From NCBI GenBank assembly GCA_002718995.2, contig PBGL02000010.1, positions 16,475-80,474 of the forward strand: a stretch of DNA of 64,000 bases, in the 5' to 3' direction. Shown here piece by piece: positions 25,593 to 35,222 of this stretch. Numbering within the stretch: the stretch's first letter is position 1; each line of letters begins with the position of its first letter. The position numbers and the translations under genes were made by a program. Origin of the DNA: Methanobacteriota archaeon (GTDB taxonomy: Archaea; Thermoplasmatota; Poseidoniia; Poseidoniales; Thalassarchaeaceae). The notes under the pieces are model-generated. The model did no database searches, was not told the DNA's origin, and worked only from the letters and a program-made list of their open reading frames with translations.

Positions 25593-27335
25593 TCAACCCT
25601 CGCTCGCACGCGATAAGGCCCTGAGGGAGACCTGTCCGTCAATTAGGGACATCTCAACATGATCACCTGTATTGATCTCAATTGTTGGATCGATATCAAA
25701 TCCATGGGCGTATGGGACATCCAGTAAGGATGCAGCAGGCAGTGTCAAAGGGCAGACATCCCTGTTTACAATCGCCTTGGGCCCTTTGCCCGTGTATATC
25801 AGGCCCATCAGCACAAATGGTGCTACCGTTGATCCCGAGCCCTTGGGATAAATCAGAATAGTTTCTTCTATTGGAGCGCCATCTAATGGGTGACCGGGCT
25901 CCTCTATTACCCCCGTGTCCCTGTTAACATATCCCAAGTAAGTGATTGGGACATCCGTAACCAGAGCCCTGCCAGAAACCTTCCACGAGGATTGGCTAGG
26001 TATTCCAACACCTCTGGCTGCAATATCGCCTGTCTTGTGGGACTTGGAAGTGACCATTGGCTTCGCCTTTCCGGGATCTAGGACAGGCCTATCCCCTGAT
26101 ACCAATTCCGAATCAAAGGCATGAGACACGCACTCCTGAATATTTGCCACACTGGTAGGCATCCTATTCAGCCCACTGGTCAGATAGTGCTCTGCCTTTA
26201 GTGAGTTAGTAAGTAGATGATTATACCTCGATCGGTTATAGGGGGTGACTTCCGGACAGGTATCCCTGAGGACCAGGGCCCCGGCCTCCTCTAGTATGTC
26301 GAGGGTGCCATCAGCGGCGATTAAATCGTAATTATGGGAGCTCATGAAAACCCAGAGCCTTTGATCGGGTATCGCTTCACCGAGTTCCATTCTCGCCCTG
26401 ACTGCTGCTGCAGTAGAACGGGCCTCTCCGACACTTGCCTGGGGGCATCCTATCACTACGAGATCGACCGTGCCTCTCGGGGCAAGCTCCTGATATCTCC
26501 TATCCAATTCATCTTGCGTGAATGTCAGCACCCCTTGGTAGGAAGGAGTCTCTGGAGCGTCATTCGTTAGTCCGTCGGCCCACAGCATCGGGCATCCATA
26601 ATTTGCGGCGGATGCAGTTAGCGCCTTGCGCATCTCGAATGAGGCTGGAGGAAGGCCAGTAATTCTTGGCATTGGACCCCATGGAAGTTCCCATTCCGGC
26701 ATTATTTTCTTCCCTATCCAGTCACCTAATATGCTCCAATCTGTCGGATCATCCATCTCGCATTCAACATTGACTAGTATGTTTGGAACTCTGTTTTCCA
26801 CCATGTGCAGGCCCCACAATGGGGCCCACCCCGTTAGGGCAGTGGCGAGGGCGGAGAGTCCTGACTCGCGATTGGTGATTAGCGAGGTGTATGAATTTGA
26901 GAAGCACACTGCGTTGGACTCGGCCCATGACCCTATTCCATCCTCAGATTCGATACCTCTGTCATATGGCGTGCATGAGAGTGTCGCCTCTATCCCTAGC
27001 TCGGAGTAAGAGTGGATAATCTCAAACTGCTGCTCCAAGAAATTGGGATGATCGATCCCCATTTCATCCATTTTCTCGTGATCGCACCCTGCCGAATTCA
27101 GCGTTGTAGGGATCGTGACCTTGCCCCCTGGGTCGCCAGAGAGATCGGACAGGAAGCGTCTGAGTCCATGGCCCCCGGTTATGACGCTGACTCCGGAAAC
27201 ATGGGCGTGTTCGGCTCTGACGAATTGCTTGGCACCGGCGGTAACCGCTAGATCGACCACTAGGCGTGATGCCTTCTGTCTAGTCGGCCCCTGCTCTCCC
27301 GAGAGCATGGAAAGCAGTTCGGCAGGGACATCCAT
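25593..27335 (-). CDS. Fused aconitase X (probable phosphomevalonate dehydratase)
   Basis: 580 residues. The large part is AcnX/DUF521: ELLSMLSGEQGPTRQKA start, and cluster cysteines in SCTPY, IGCPQAS and DTCPEVTPYN. The last about 135 residues are the DUF126 swivel domain (KGSGSTVAPFVL). In archaea AcnX dehydrates mevalonate 5-phosphate to trans-anhydromevalonate phosphate, using the two parts as separate subunits; here they are joined. Mevalonate kinase lies at 42.6 kb. The ATG at 27335 fits the family start; a TTG at 27365 would add ten residues. The gene follows 111 bases after a divergent start. Confidence 0.85.
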   Translation of the reverse strand: MDVPAELLSMLSGEQGPTRQKASRLVVDLAVTAGAKQFVRAEHAHVSGVSVITGGHGLRRFLSDLSGDPGGKVTIPTTLNSAGCDHEKMDEMGIDHPNFLEQQFEIIHSYSELGIEATLSCTPYDRGIESEDGIGSWAESNAVCFSNSYTSLITNRESGLSALATALTGWAPLWGLHMVENRVPNILVNVECEMDDPTDWSILGDWIGKKIMPEWELPWGPMPRITGLPPASFEMRKALTASAANYGCPMLWADGLTNDAPETPSYQGVLTFTQDELDRRYQELAPRGTVDLVVIGCPQASVGEARSTAAAVRARMELGEAIPDQRLWVFMSSHNYDLIAADGTLDILEEAGALVLRDTCPEVTPYNRSRYNHLLTNSLKAEHYLTSGLNRMPTSVANIQECVSHAFDSELVSGDRPVLDPGKAKPMVTSKSHKTGDIAARGVGIPSQSSWKVSGRALVTDVPITYLGYVNRDTGVIEEPGHPLDGAPIEETILIYPKGSGSTVAPFVLMGLIYTGKGPKAIVNRDVCPLTLPAASLLDVPYAHGFDIDPTIEINTGDHVEMSLIDGQVSLRALSRASEG

Positions 27336-27477
27336 GGGGAATGCCGTGGGATGATACTCCTTCAATCCGACGTATTGGAAAACAAAAATTTCCTAATTGA
27401 GTAGGTTTGATAGTAATTCCAGAATTTGCATATTACGTGTAAAGTCAGATTATGAACTAGAATCGGTACGGGAGGTC

Positions 27478-28377
27478 ATGGGTTTTTCCGGGGATTTGCG
27501 GAGGGGGGCCGTAGTTGTGGCCATTACCCTGGCAGTAATGAGCTTAGTCGCTAATGTCACCGGAGCTAACTCAGTCCACATCAGAGGCGTCTCCGCAGTG
27601 ATGTGGTGTGCAGCGATTTCACTTGGAATTCAATGGTTGGCATGGATTCCAGCATCTCTAAAGAGAACTGAGCGATTCTATGATCTAGTAGGCGGATTGA
27701 CGTACATTGCTGTCATCATTTTCAGTCTATGGGCAGGGTCGCAATCAGAACCCCCTGGACCTAGGGAATTGATAGTCAGCGTGCTTGTAGTAATCTGGTC
27801 TTTACGTCTTTCCAGTTTCCTGTTTATGCGTATCCATCGAACAGGGAAGGACGGGCGATTTGATGATTTGAAGACCTCTCCAGCACGATTCATAATTCCA
27901 TGGAGCCTTCAAGGCCTCTGGGTCTTCGTGACTCTGATTGTGGTCGTGGTAATCAACAGTCAATCCGGCCCGTCTCCTAGCCTTTCCATATGGGACGGAA
28001 TAGGAGTGACAGTATGGCTTATTGGATTCGGGATCGAAGTTTTGGCGGACTCACAGAAGACTTCTTTCAATGAAAAACCGGAAAATAGTGGGAAGTGGAT
28101 TGACGAGGGGCTATGGTCACGGTCCCGGCACCCTAACTACCTGGGCGAAGTTCTCTTGTGGGTCGGGATCGCATGCTTTGGAATAGCCTGCTTCGAGGAA
28201 TTGGAGATGGTGGCCTGGATCTCCCCTCTGTTCGTATACCTCCTCTTGACTAAGATCAGCGGAGTCCCAATACTTGACGAGAGGGGTTTGGAAAAGTGGG
28301 GGGACGATCCGGACTACCAAAGATATCGTTCCGAAACTCCGGCCCTTATCCCCCATCTGAGGGCACGTGAAAGATGA
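27478..28377 (+). CDS. DUF1295 membrane protein (steroid 5-alpha-reductase-like)
   Basis: 299 residues with about seven spans. The DUF1295 pattern is clear: SRHPNYLGEVLLWVG, GVPILDERGLEKW and YQRYRSETPALIP near the end, shared with isoprenylcysteine methyltransferase/steroid reductase-like membrane enzymes that use NADPH or SAM. The reaction is unknown. ATG 27478 is preceded by GGAGGT at a single base; an open frame with TTG at 27397 extends upstream, so the start is uncertain. The gene ends 11 bases before a convergent PH-domain gene. Confidence 0.8.
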   Translation: MGFSGDLRRGAVVVAITLAVMSLVANVTGANSVHIRGVSAVMWCAAISLGIQWLAWIPASLKRTERFYDLVGGLTYIAVIIFSLWAGSQSEPPGPRELIVSVLVVIWSLRLSSFLFMRIHRTGKDGRFDDLKTSPARFIIPWSLQGLWVFVTLIVVVVINSQSGPSPSLSIWDGIGVTVWLIGFGIEVLADSQKTSFNEKPENSGKWIDEGLWSRSRHPNYLGEVLLWVGIACFGIACFEELEMVAWISPLFVYLLLTKISGVPILDERGLEKWGDDPDYQRYRSETPALIPHLRARER

Positions 28378-28388
28378 GTGCCCCGGAT

Positions 28389-28961
28389 TCACTCGAGCCT
28401 GGAGTCTATGCTCTTCAGCAGGTCCCTAATCTCCACGAGGACATCATTTGATCCGGACGATGGAGTGGGCGAAGGTGCTGAGACGAGCGAGTCCCTTTGC
28501 TGGAGGACGAGGTCGCGGAACTGGTTTGCGTTTTTCACACCAGTTAGTATGAAAGGTGCTGCACCAGCGGTCTCGAACTGCATCCTGACAACTCCGAATG
28601 CGTTCAGTATTGGTCCCTCGTGAATGGACACGTCCGTAAGTTTGTCCAGAGGGATATTTTGCTGCTTCTTGAATAGCCAGCCCATTCTCATATTGATGGA
28701 GCGGTCAGTAAGGGCCCCACTCATGTGCTCAAACTGCTTCTTGTGTACAAGCCAGCCAAATGGAACCCAAAATAGCATCACTACGATTCCGACTACTGAA
28801 ACCAGGAGGCCAAAATTTGCTGACATCCACCAGTAGATGATGATCTTCCTATCAAACTCTACGTCCATAATTTTGCCACTGTCGGCGTAACTGGGTTGCA
28901 CCTGGATTGCTTCATCCATGGCATAGGGGGTGAGCAGGATGTAATTTAATTCAGTGGTCAT
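28389..28961 (-). CDS. Membrane protein with PH-like domain (DUF304/YdbS type)
   Basis: 190 residues. Two adjacent hydrophobic spans (about 40-75) are followed by a PH-like domain with TDRSINMRMGWLFKKQQNIPLDKLTDVSI and FGVVRMQFETAG, the DUF304 pattern. The C terminus is a Ser/Pro linker and a short helix. Function unknown. Its start overlaps the end of nadE by 11 bases, so it is likely in the nadE operon. Confidence 0.75.
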   Translation of the reverse strand: MTTELNYILLTPYAMDEAIQVQPSYADSGKIMDVEFDRKIIIYWWMSANFGLLVSVVGIVVMLFWVPFGWLVHKKQFEHMSGALTDRSINMRMGWLFKKQQNIPLDKLTDVSIHEGPILNAFGVVRMQFETAGAAPFILTGVKNANQFRDLVLQQRDSLVSAPSPTPSSGSNDVLVEIRDLLKSIDSRLE

Positions 28962-29724
28962 CCCTGCTGAATACCGGAATTGGCTTCATTTTATGCGAAT
29001 TGGTGCTGTTTAGGTGGAGGTACCTATCCATGACCTTCCTCTGCCTATCTGTTAGTTCGGCACCCGATGGGCTCTCCGTCTCCCTCATTGCCCACTCCAA
29101 TTCTCCGTAAGTTGCACCTATCTGCTCCTCATCGGTTCTGCCATCATCCCATAGCCCGTCAGTGGGAGCTGCATCTCTTATCTCCTGGATAACCCCGAGG
29201 ACCTCGGCCAGAGAATATACTTCTGACTTGTACAGGTCAGCAATGGGAGAAATATCTACTCCCCCATCGCCATACTTGGTGAAGAAGCCGACACCGAAAT
29301 CCTCGATCTTGTTCCCGGTGCCAACCACTATTCCATTGTTAGAGCCTGCAATGGAATACAGGGCTGTCATCCTGAGCCTGGCCCTAGTATTAGCCAAGGC
29401 TAGTTTATCCACTCCCTTGTCAATTAGTTCGGAGCTTATTGAATCAAAAGTCCCGGTGAGGTCAATAATGTGGCTTTCCACATTTTCCCAATTCGAGGAT
29501 AGCCATCCTATGTGCTGATTGGAAAGATCGTACTGAGAGGAGTCCTGGTGAATAGGCATGTTGAGGGCGATGGTCCTCAGCCCAGTGTTGGCACAAAGGG
29601 CAGAAGTGACTGCAGAATCTATCCCGCCCGACACGCCCACCACCAATGTGGAGATGTCGTTTTTTCTTGCGTAATCCATTATCCAAGCAGATATCTGCCC
29701 GGAGAGCTTTTTCCAATCCTCCAT
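28951..29724 (-). CDS. nadE: NAD+ synthase, ammonia-dependent type
   Basis: 257 residues. Makes NAD from deamido-NAD, ATP and ammonia. The pyrophosphatase loop SGGIDSA (32-38), the GTGNKIEDFGVGFFTKYGDG segment and the SPIADLYKSEV segment are all present. There is no N-terminal glutaminase domain. Two adjacent ATGs exist; 29724 gives five bases to the GGTGG site. It follows the HMA-DUF4396 gene by nine bases and overlaps the PH-domain gene downstream. Confidence 0.9.
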   Translation of the reverse strand: MEDWKKLSGQISAWIMDYARKNDISTLVVGVSGGIDSAVTSALCANTGLRTIALNMPIHQDSSQYDLSNQHIGWLSSNWENVESHIIDLTGTFDSISSELIDKGVDKLALANTRARLRMTALYSIAGSNNGIVVGTGNKIEDFGVGFFTKYGDGGVDISPIADLYKSEVYSLAEVLGVIQEIRDAAPTDGLWDDGRTDEEQIGATYGELEWAMRETESPSGAELTDRQRKVMDRYLHLNSTNSHKMKPIPVFSRDDH

Positions 29725-29733
29725 CATTACCAC

Positions 29734-30381
29734 CTAATGACAAGCTACCCCGTACTTCTTCAGACGCCAGTAATTGTATGGCCATGGAGTCAAGAACCCA
29801 GCCACTAGCATTGGCACGATTACCCACAAAGTCAGCTTGGCCCCTCCTGTCAGAACAACATCAACAATATTCATCGCCGCTTCCATCGAAATCATCGAAA
29901 TCAATGACATTCCAATCGCGACTCTGAAAGCTTCCTTCAATGCCATTTGGGCTGACAGGATTACAGTCTCAAGGGCGATAGAGGTCATTATTCCATTGAA
30001 CATCGCAAGCAGCATTATGGACATTGTAGACCAGCCAAGGGCATCTAGATAAGGAATAAATTGGAATGCAGCAATGGTACCAAAATCACCAATTGAACAT
30101 CCGACCAAGCACCACTTGGTATTGTGAGCAGACTGCCTCCAGACGGGTCCATCCGTCCAATCGAAGGGAGCTTCCTCCCCATCGACTGAATACCCCGACT
30201 CGAGAATTGCCTTGACCATCGATGTCCTGTCTGCCCCATCATGCTCGATCACAGCCAATCCTGTTTCATGAGATACCTCGACTGAAGTGATGCCCTCTAC
30301 CACGGACAGTGCTGATGACACATTTCCAGAGCAACCTGTGCAAGTCATCCCACCGACTGAAATTGTGGTGGTTTGCGACAT
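29734..30381 (-). CDS. HMA-domain / DUF4396 membrane protein
   Basis: 215 residues. Residues 1-70 form a heavy-metal-associated domain with the metal-binding GGMTCTGC motif (Cys14, Cys17). The rest is a DUF4396 membrane domain of four to five spans with KWCLVGCSIGDFG and a Cys-His ending after PYNYWRLKKYG. The architecture suggests copper or other soft-metal handling at the membrane. It diverges from ileS and probably shares transcription with nadE. Confidence 0.75.
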   Translation of the reverse strand: MSQTTTISVGGMTCTGCSGNVSSALSVVEGITSVEVSHETGLAVIEHDGADRTSMVKAILESGYSVDGEEAPFDWTDGPVWRQSAHNTKWCLVGCSIGDFGTIAAFQFIPYLDALGWSTMSIMLLAMFNGIMTSIALETVILSAQMALKEAFRVAIGMSLISMISMEAAMNIVDVVLTGGAKLTLWVIVPMLVAGFLTPWPYNYWRLKKYGVACH

Positions 30382-30429
30382 GATTGCTCGTCTCGTTTGA
30401 CCTTATTGAATGCTACTAAGGAGATATAT

Positions 30430-30442
30430 CGCCCTTCGGGCG
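30430..30442. repeat. GC-rich 13-base palindrome
   Basis: CGCCC-TTC-GGGCG in the region between the divergent HMA gene and ileS, directly before an ACCGAGT element. A closely similar palindrome with 6-base arms lies at 52253-52267. Confidence 0.4.
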
Positions 30443-30460
30443 ACCGAGTCATATTCAATA
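30443..30460 (+). promoter_or_regulatory. Predicted ileS promoter (ACCGAGT plus TATA-like box)
   Basis: ACCGAGT (30443-30449) followed by an AT-rich box (30451-30460) about 27 bases before the ileS ATG, the usual archaeal distance from TATA to transcription start. This implies a leaderless or nearly leaderless mRNA. ACCGAGT also occurs twice before the mevalonate kinase gene. Confidence 0.5.
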
Positions 30461-30483
30461 CGGCATCGACGGTCGCATTACCG

Positions 30484-33400
30484 ATGGGAGTGCCTGAGCC
30501 CGCCGGAGACCTCGACCCGGTTTCCCTAGAGAACTCCCTAATTGGGCTCTGGGGGAAGGAGGGTACGTTTGCTCATTCCATAGATGCGCGAAGAGAATCC
30601 GGTAGCACTTTCACGTTCCTTGAGGGGCCGCCAACTGCCAATGGAAAGCCCGGAATACATCACGTAATCTCTAGGCTGTTCAAGGACATGGTTTGCAGAT
30701 GGAAAACGATGGAGGGACATGTGGTCGAAAGGAAGGCTGGATGGGATACTCACGGACTCCCCGTGGAAATCGAAGTACAGAAGCAGCTAGACCTTATGTC
30801 GAATGAGGCCATTGAAGAGTACGGAATGGAGGCTTTCAATAAGAAATGCAAGGAGAGTGTTTGGACCTACGAGGAAGCTTGGAGGGAGATGACAGAAAGA
30901 ATGGCATTCTGGGTCGACATGAATGACCCCTATGTCACACTCCATGACGAATACATAGAGTCAGCATGGTGGTCCCTGAAGCAGATGTTCGACAAGGGGC
31001 TTCTGTTTAGGGGGCACAAAGTTCTGCCTTACTGCCCCCAGACAGGTACCAGCTATTCCAGTCACGAGGTCTCTCTTGGATACAAAGAGGTTTCAGAACC
31101 TGCAGTATTTGTCAAATTTCAACTGGCGGGGGACGATGCTAGCGTACTGGCATGGACCACCACTCCATGGACCCTGCCTGGGAATGTGGGCCTTGCAGTA
31201 GGCCCCGATGTCACGTACTGTAGAGTCCGCATCACAGCTGAGCCTTCGGGGAGTTGGGAGGGCAGAGGTGGGGCTGAAGTCGGAGAAGAGCTGATTCTGG
31301 CCAAGGACCTAGTTGGGACTGTACTCAGGAATCAAATTGAGGTTGTTTCTGAATTCACCGGTTCTGAATTGATCGGTAGATCATACAATCCACTTTTCCC
31401 GGGAGCAATAGATGGCTCTGGCCACGAGAATGCCTGGACAATTGTTGGTGCTGATTTCGTCACCACGACCGACGGAACCGGTGTCGTTCATACTGCAGTG
31501 ATGTACGGAGAGGATGACTACAGGCTCGGAATGGAGGTTGGATTCCCCGCCCAACACACCGTTGGAATGGATGGCAAGTTTGTCTCCGGGACCCATGAGA
31601 TTCTTGATGGCAAGTACGTGAAGGACTGCGATGACTCAATCATCAATTTACTAAATGATCAGGGGCAGCTGTACAGGGAGCATGAATACACTCATGACTA
31701 TCCTCACTGCTGGAGGACCGATCACCCGTTACTGTACTATGCAATGGACAGTTGGTTCGTCAGAATGACTGCAGTCAGAGATCAGATATCGCAGTACAAC
31801 TCAGAAGTGGAATGGGCGCCAGAGTGGACTGGTAGCAAAAGAATGGGCGAGTGGCTTTCGAACATAAAGGACTGGGCAATCAGCCGAGAGAGATACTGGG
31901 GAACTCCTATCCCGGTCTGGATTTGTCCGGAATGCGGCAGTGAGCATTGTGTTGGGAGTATTGAGGAAATGGCTTCCATGAAGACCAGTTCTTCTCCGAT
32001 GCCGCCAGAGCTCCACAGGCCATATGTGGACGAAGTAAGGCTTCACTGTACTACTGAAGGATGCAATGGCGAGATGATAAGAGAGCCTTATGTTATGGAT
32101 TGCTGGTTTGACTCTGGATGCGCCACATTTGCCCAGTGGCACTACCCGTTTGAAAACCGGGATAAGTTCGATGGGGCGTTTCCCGTGGATTACATCTGCG
32201 AGGCAGTGGACCAGACAAGAGGATGGTTCTACTCCCTCCTTGCAGTTTCAACAACAGTTTTCGATAGCATCTGCTACAAGAGATGCCTCTCACTTGGCCA
32301 CATCTTGGACAAGGAGGGTAAGAAGATGAGTAAGTCCAAGGGTAACGTGGTGGATCCGTGGGACCACTTCAACAAGGAGGGAGCGGATTCTATTCGCTGG
32401 TACATGACAACTCAGAGTGCCCCCTGGTCGCCCACGAACTTCGATCCGAATGGAGTAAGGGAGTCTTATGCGAAGATGTTCCTAACTCTGTGGAATGTGT
32501 ATCGATTCCATGTAGACTATGCCGCACTAGATGGTTTCGACCCAGATGACGGGAATACATTCGTACCGGTTTCGGAGAGGAGCCCTTTGGATCGCTGGAT
32601 CTTATCCAGGGTCGCTTCAATGTCTGAGGAATACCACGATCACTTCGTGGCATGGGACTTCCATAAGGGAGGCAGGGAACTAGAGTCGTTCGTGGTTAAT
32701 GATCTATCTAATTGGTACGTGAGGAGATCAAGAAGGAGATTATGGGATGAAGGGGAGAGTTCGGATAAGAGATCTTGTCAGCATACCTTGCACGAGGTGT
32801 TGCTGATCGTATGTAGGCTTATGGCCCCAGTTTCACCCTTCATCCCAGACTCAATCCACAGGGGCCTCATGGGCTCATCCGTGCACTTGGCAGATTGGCC
32901 AGTGGGTTCCGAATTAGTCGAGAGGAGCCTGCCCCCCATCGATCAAGCCCTGGAGCGGGAGATGGATCTTGTCAGATCATTGGCAGAGACGGGGAGAAGG
33001 GTCAGAGTTGAGGCAGGGAGGAGGCAGCGACTTCCATGCAGGAACGGCTGGATTGTCGGAGGACCCGATATTTCCCAGTTCCATGATATCCTTGCAGAGG
33101 AGTTGAATGTAGAGGAATTGACTACTGAAGATGATTTAGACCGATTCCAGAAGATAGAGGTCCACCCTAACAGAAAGGCCCTGGGTGCCAAGTGCAGGGG
33201 CGATCTGCCAGCCGTTCTATCTGAGATAGAAAATGCTGACTCAGAGGCTCTGCTTCTGGAGGTTGAGGCTGGAATAGCCGCCCTTGCTGGATATGAGATT
33301 ACCTCAGAAGATATAGAGATCAGGAGAGTCGAGAAAGAGGGTTATGCCGCGTCAACGTTATCTGAATACGGAGATGTTTCCCTGGTCCTAGACATGGGCA

Positions 33401-33663
33401 TAGATGACGAGCTACTTTCGAAGGGACTGGCAAGAGACATCATTCGGAGGGTACAGGCGAAGAGGAAGGACCTGGATCTCGAAATTGAGGCTACAATATC
33501 GCTTTCCGTGTGGACTCGGGGACTGGACCTCTCCAAGGGAGATTGGGAGAGGCTAGTTACGGAAACTCGAGCCAGTAATTTCACGATTAATGAGGGCGAA
33601 TATCCGGAAGTTTCTGAGGAGTTCGAGGTTGACGGGGTTTCCGTTAGATTCGTAATCTCCTAG
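30484..33663 (+). CDS. ileS: Isoleucyl-tRNA synthetase
   Basis: 1059 residues, class I aminoacyl-tRNA synthetase charging tRNA-Ile. Seen: HIGH-type motif PGIHH (57-60), tRNA-binding and editing region with WTTTPWTLPGN, WFVRM and DWAISRERYWGTPIP, then KMSKS (614-618). The anticodon-binding domain and C-terminal extension complete the archaeal/eukaryotic-type length. ATG 30484 is chosen; upstream in-frame codons lie in the promoter. The last four bases overlap the convergent lipoprotein gene. Confidence 0.95.
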   Translation: MGVPEPAGDLDPVSLENSLIGLWGKEGTFAHSIDARRESGSTFTFLEGPPTANGKPGIHHVISRLFKDMVCRWKTMEGHVVERKAGWDTHGLPVEIEVQKQLDLMSNEAIEEYGMEAFNKKCKESVWTYEEAWREMTERMAFWVDMNDPYVTLHDEYIESAWWSLKQMFDKGLLFRGHKVLPYCPQTGTSYSSHEVSLGYKEVSEPAVFVKFQLAGDDASVLAWTTTPWTLPGNVGLAVGPDVTYCRVRITAEPSGSWEGRGGAEVGEELILAKDLVGTVLRNQIEVVSEFTGSELIGRSYNPLFPGAIDGSGHENAWTIVGADFVTTTDGTGVVHTAVMYGEDDYRLGMEVGFPAQHTVGMDGKFVSGTHEILDGKYVKDCDDSIINLLNDQGQLYREHEYTHDYPHCWRTDHPLLYYAMDSWFVRMTAVRDQISQYNSEVEWAPEWTGSKRMGEWLSNIKDWAISRERYWGTPIPVWICPECGSEHCVGSIEEMASMKTSSSPMPPELHRPYVDEVRLHCTTEGCNGEMIREPYVMDCWFDSGCATFAQWHYPFENRDKFDGAFPVDYICEAVDQTRGWFYSLLAVSTTVFDSICYKRCLSLGHILDKEGKKMSKSKGNVVDPWDHFNKEGADSIRWYMTTQSAPWSPTNFDPNGVRESYAKMFLTLWNVYRFHVDYAALDGFDPDDGNTFVPVSERSPLDRWILSRVASMSEEYHDHFVAWDFHKGGRELESFVVNDLSNWYVRRSRRRLWDEGESSDKRSCQHTLHEVLLIVCRLMAPVSPFIPDSIHRGLMGSSVHLADWPVGSELVERSLPPIDQALEREMDLVRSLAETGRRVRVEAGRRQRLPCRNGWIVGGPDISQFHDILAEELNVEELTTEDDLDRFQKIEVHPNRKALGAKCRGDLPAVLSEIENADSEALLLEVEAGIAALAGYEITSEDIEIRRVEKEGYAASTLSEYGDVSLVLDMGIDDELLSKGLARDIIRRVQAKRKDLDLEIEATISLSVWTRGLDLSKGDWERLVTETRASNFTINEGEYPEVSEEFEVDGVSVRFVIS

Positions 33664-35123
33664 AATATTGGCGTCTGAGAAATGTACTCCGCCGGTAGCA
33701 TTAGCTCCAGCCCGAATAGCGGATCAGGATCTGAAGAGTCGTGGTATGCAATGAATGCCCCTCCATCTGGCAAAATCCCCATGCTGGCAAAGTCGAATCT
33801 AATATCGTTCCCAGCGCCCGAAGTAGAGTCGAGGTCGCCCTGTCCCAAATATGTCCTAGAGTCGGGGCTCATGCTGTCTGAGAATCCCCTCACATGCCAT
33901 GCTAGATCGACATCTGGTCCAGAAGAGCTCTGGTATCGAACATTGAGGATGAACAAATCATGAGCCCCATTTGAGTGGAACTCCCATTCCTCCAACTCAG
34001 TGGCTTCGGATGAGAGGTCGTAGGATTGGTTGCTCCAGCTTTCACCGCCGTCCCATGAGATCAGGTGAGTGAGTAGGGTTCCACTCGCAAACACGCAATG
34101 TAGTGCAGTTGATGAGTCGAACGCGCAATATTGGGAAGGGAGAGAAGAGCCGTTCAGGGTCACGCCGGTCCACCAATTGAGTGATGTATCCAGGAATGCG
34201 TCCCTCCCGTCGATGAAGTAATCTGGGAAATATAGGCCGCCCGAAGGGACGGGGAAAGCCCTCATCTCCTTGTGCGGCTTAGTGAAGTCCCACTCCGGCC
34301 CTAATTCAAGGGGGTCCAGATCGACCTCCATAACATCAAGATTAGCGTCTCTATCAGGGAATCCGAAGTAGTCGTAATTCAGTCCGTCGGTTGAAATCTG
34401 GCCCCCAATGTTCTGGACTTGGTGCCAGAAGTTCGAAATCACCAGACTGGCCCATGGACCGTTGCCATACAGGCCGCCGTTAATGGGACCGATGACTTCT
34501 ACTTGCCATGACCTATCGTAGAAGGGCTCTGGCGTCCTATTGAAGCACCAGCTCCATTCTTCGTCATCGGAATCGTAGAGGAATGCATAGAACTGGTCTG
34601 CCCCACTTGAGCTTGGATAGGGGAACCATCCCATCGAAATAAGATCTCCATTTGTCGCCTGGACTATGCTACCCTCTCCGAGACCCTCTTGCCCCGGGAC
34701 AGTGGGCTTGGGCTCCATGCACCCCAGCTGTGAGAATATGGAAGGCCTGTACTCCTCCCAAGTATGTCCTCTATCCTCAGACCAAGTAGGGTATTCCCCG
34801 CCGAAGTTTAGGATCCAACCTTCCTTGGTGGCGGCAAGGTAGTGCTCGCAGCAGTTCCCGCCCTCCACATTTCCAAATACTGCCCAAGAGGAATTTCCCC
34901 ACGTGTCGTTTGAGAATGGTTCGCCTGCTATGAATGGCCTAATGCAGGGAGTGCTGGCACAGGAGTCGACGTGGCTTGAAGGGGAGTCGACGTATTCCAT
35001 CCCTGCATCCCAATCAGGGCCGCTGTCCTCAGAGCCGATTACCTCTCCGAAGCATCCCGAAAGTGAGGTGCTAGCGAGCATTAATGACACGAGAGCGATA
35101 TGCGCTGCCGAAGTGCCCCTCAT
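33660..35123 (-). CDS. Secreted lipoprotein with sialidase/BNR-like repeats
   Basis: 487 residues. The ATG at 35123 gives a signal peptide with lipobox (SLSGC). The mature part is rich in Trp, Gly, Asp and Ser, with Asp-box-like turns (WSEDRGHTWEEY, SWDGGESWSNQ, ISTDGLNYDYFG), suggesting a BNR/sialidase-type beta-propeller. Cys pairs (CASTPC, NCC) may form disulfides. No catalytic assignment is possible. It overlaps ileS by four bases and diverges from the lamin-tail/amidohydrolase gene 99 bases away. Confidence 0.6.
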   Translation of the reverse strand: MRGTSAAHIALVSLMLASTSLSGCFGEVIGSEDSGPDWDAGMEYVDSPSSHVDSCASTPCIRPFIAGEPFSNDTWGNSSWAVFGNVEGGNCCEHYLAATKEGWILNFGGEYPTWSEDRGHTWEEYRPSIFSQLGCMEPKPTVPGQEGLGEGSIVQATNGDLISMGWFPYPSSSGADQFYAFLYDSDDEEWSWCFNRTPEPFYDRSWQVEVIGPINGGLYGNGPWASLVISNFWHQVQNIGGQISTDGLNYDYFGFPDRDANLDVMEVDLDPLELGPEWDFTKPHKEMRAFPVPSGGLYFPDYFIDGRDAFLDTSLNWWTGVTLNGSSLPSQYCAFDSSTALHCVFASGTLLTHLISWDGGESWSNQSYDLSSEATELEEWEFHSNGAHDLFILNVRYQSSSGPDVDLAWHVRGFSDSMSPDSRTYLGQGDLDSTSGAGNDIRFDFASMGILPDGGAFIAYHDSSDPDPLFGLELMLPAEYISQTPIF

Positions 35124-35222
35124 GAAGACGGGTGGGCAGAGTGCTATTTCGCACTTCGCACGTGGTGGGCCATTCAACTTGGTGCGGTGAGGTTCAAAAC
35201 AAGGGGCGATGCTTGGTGGGTC

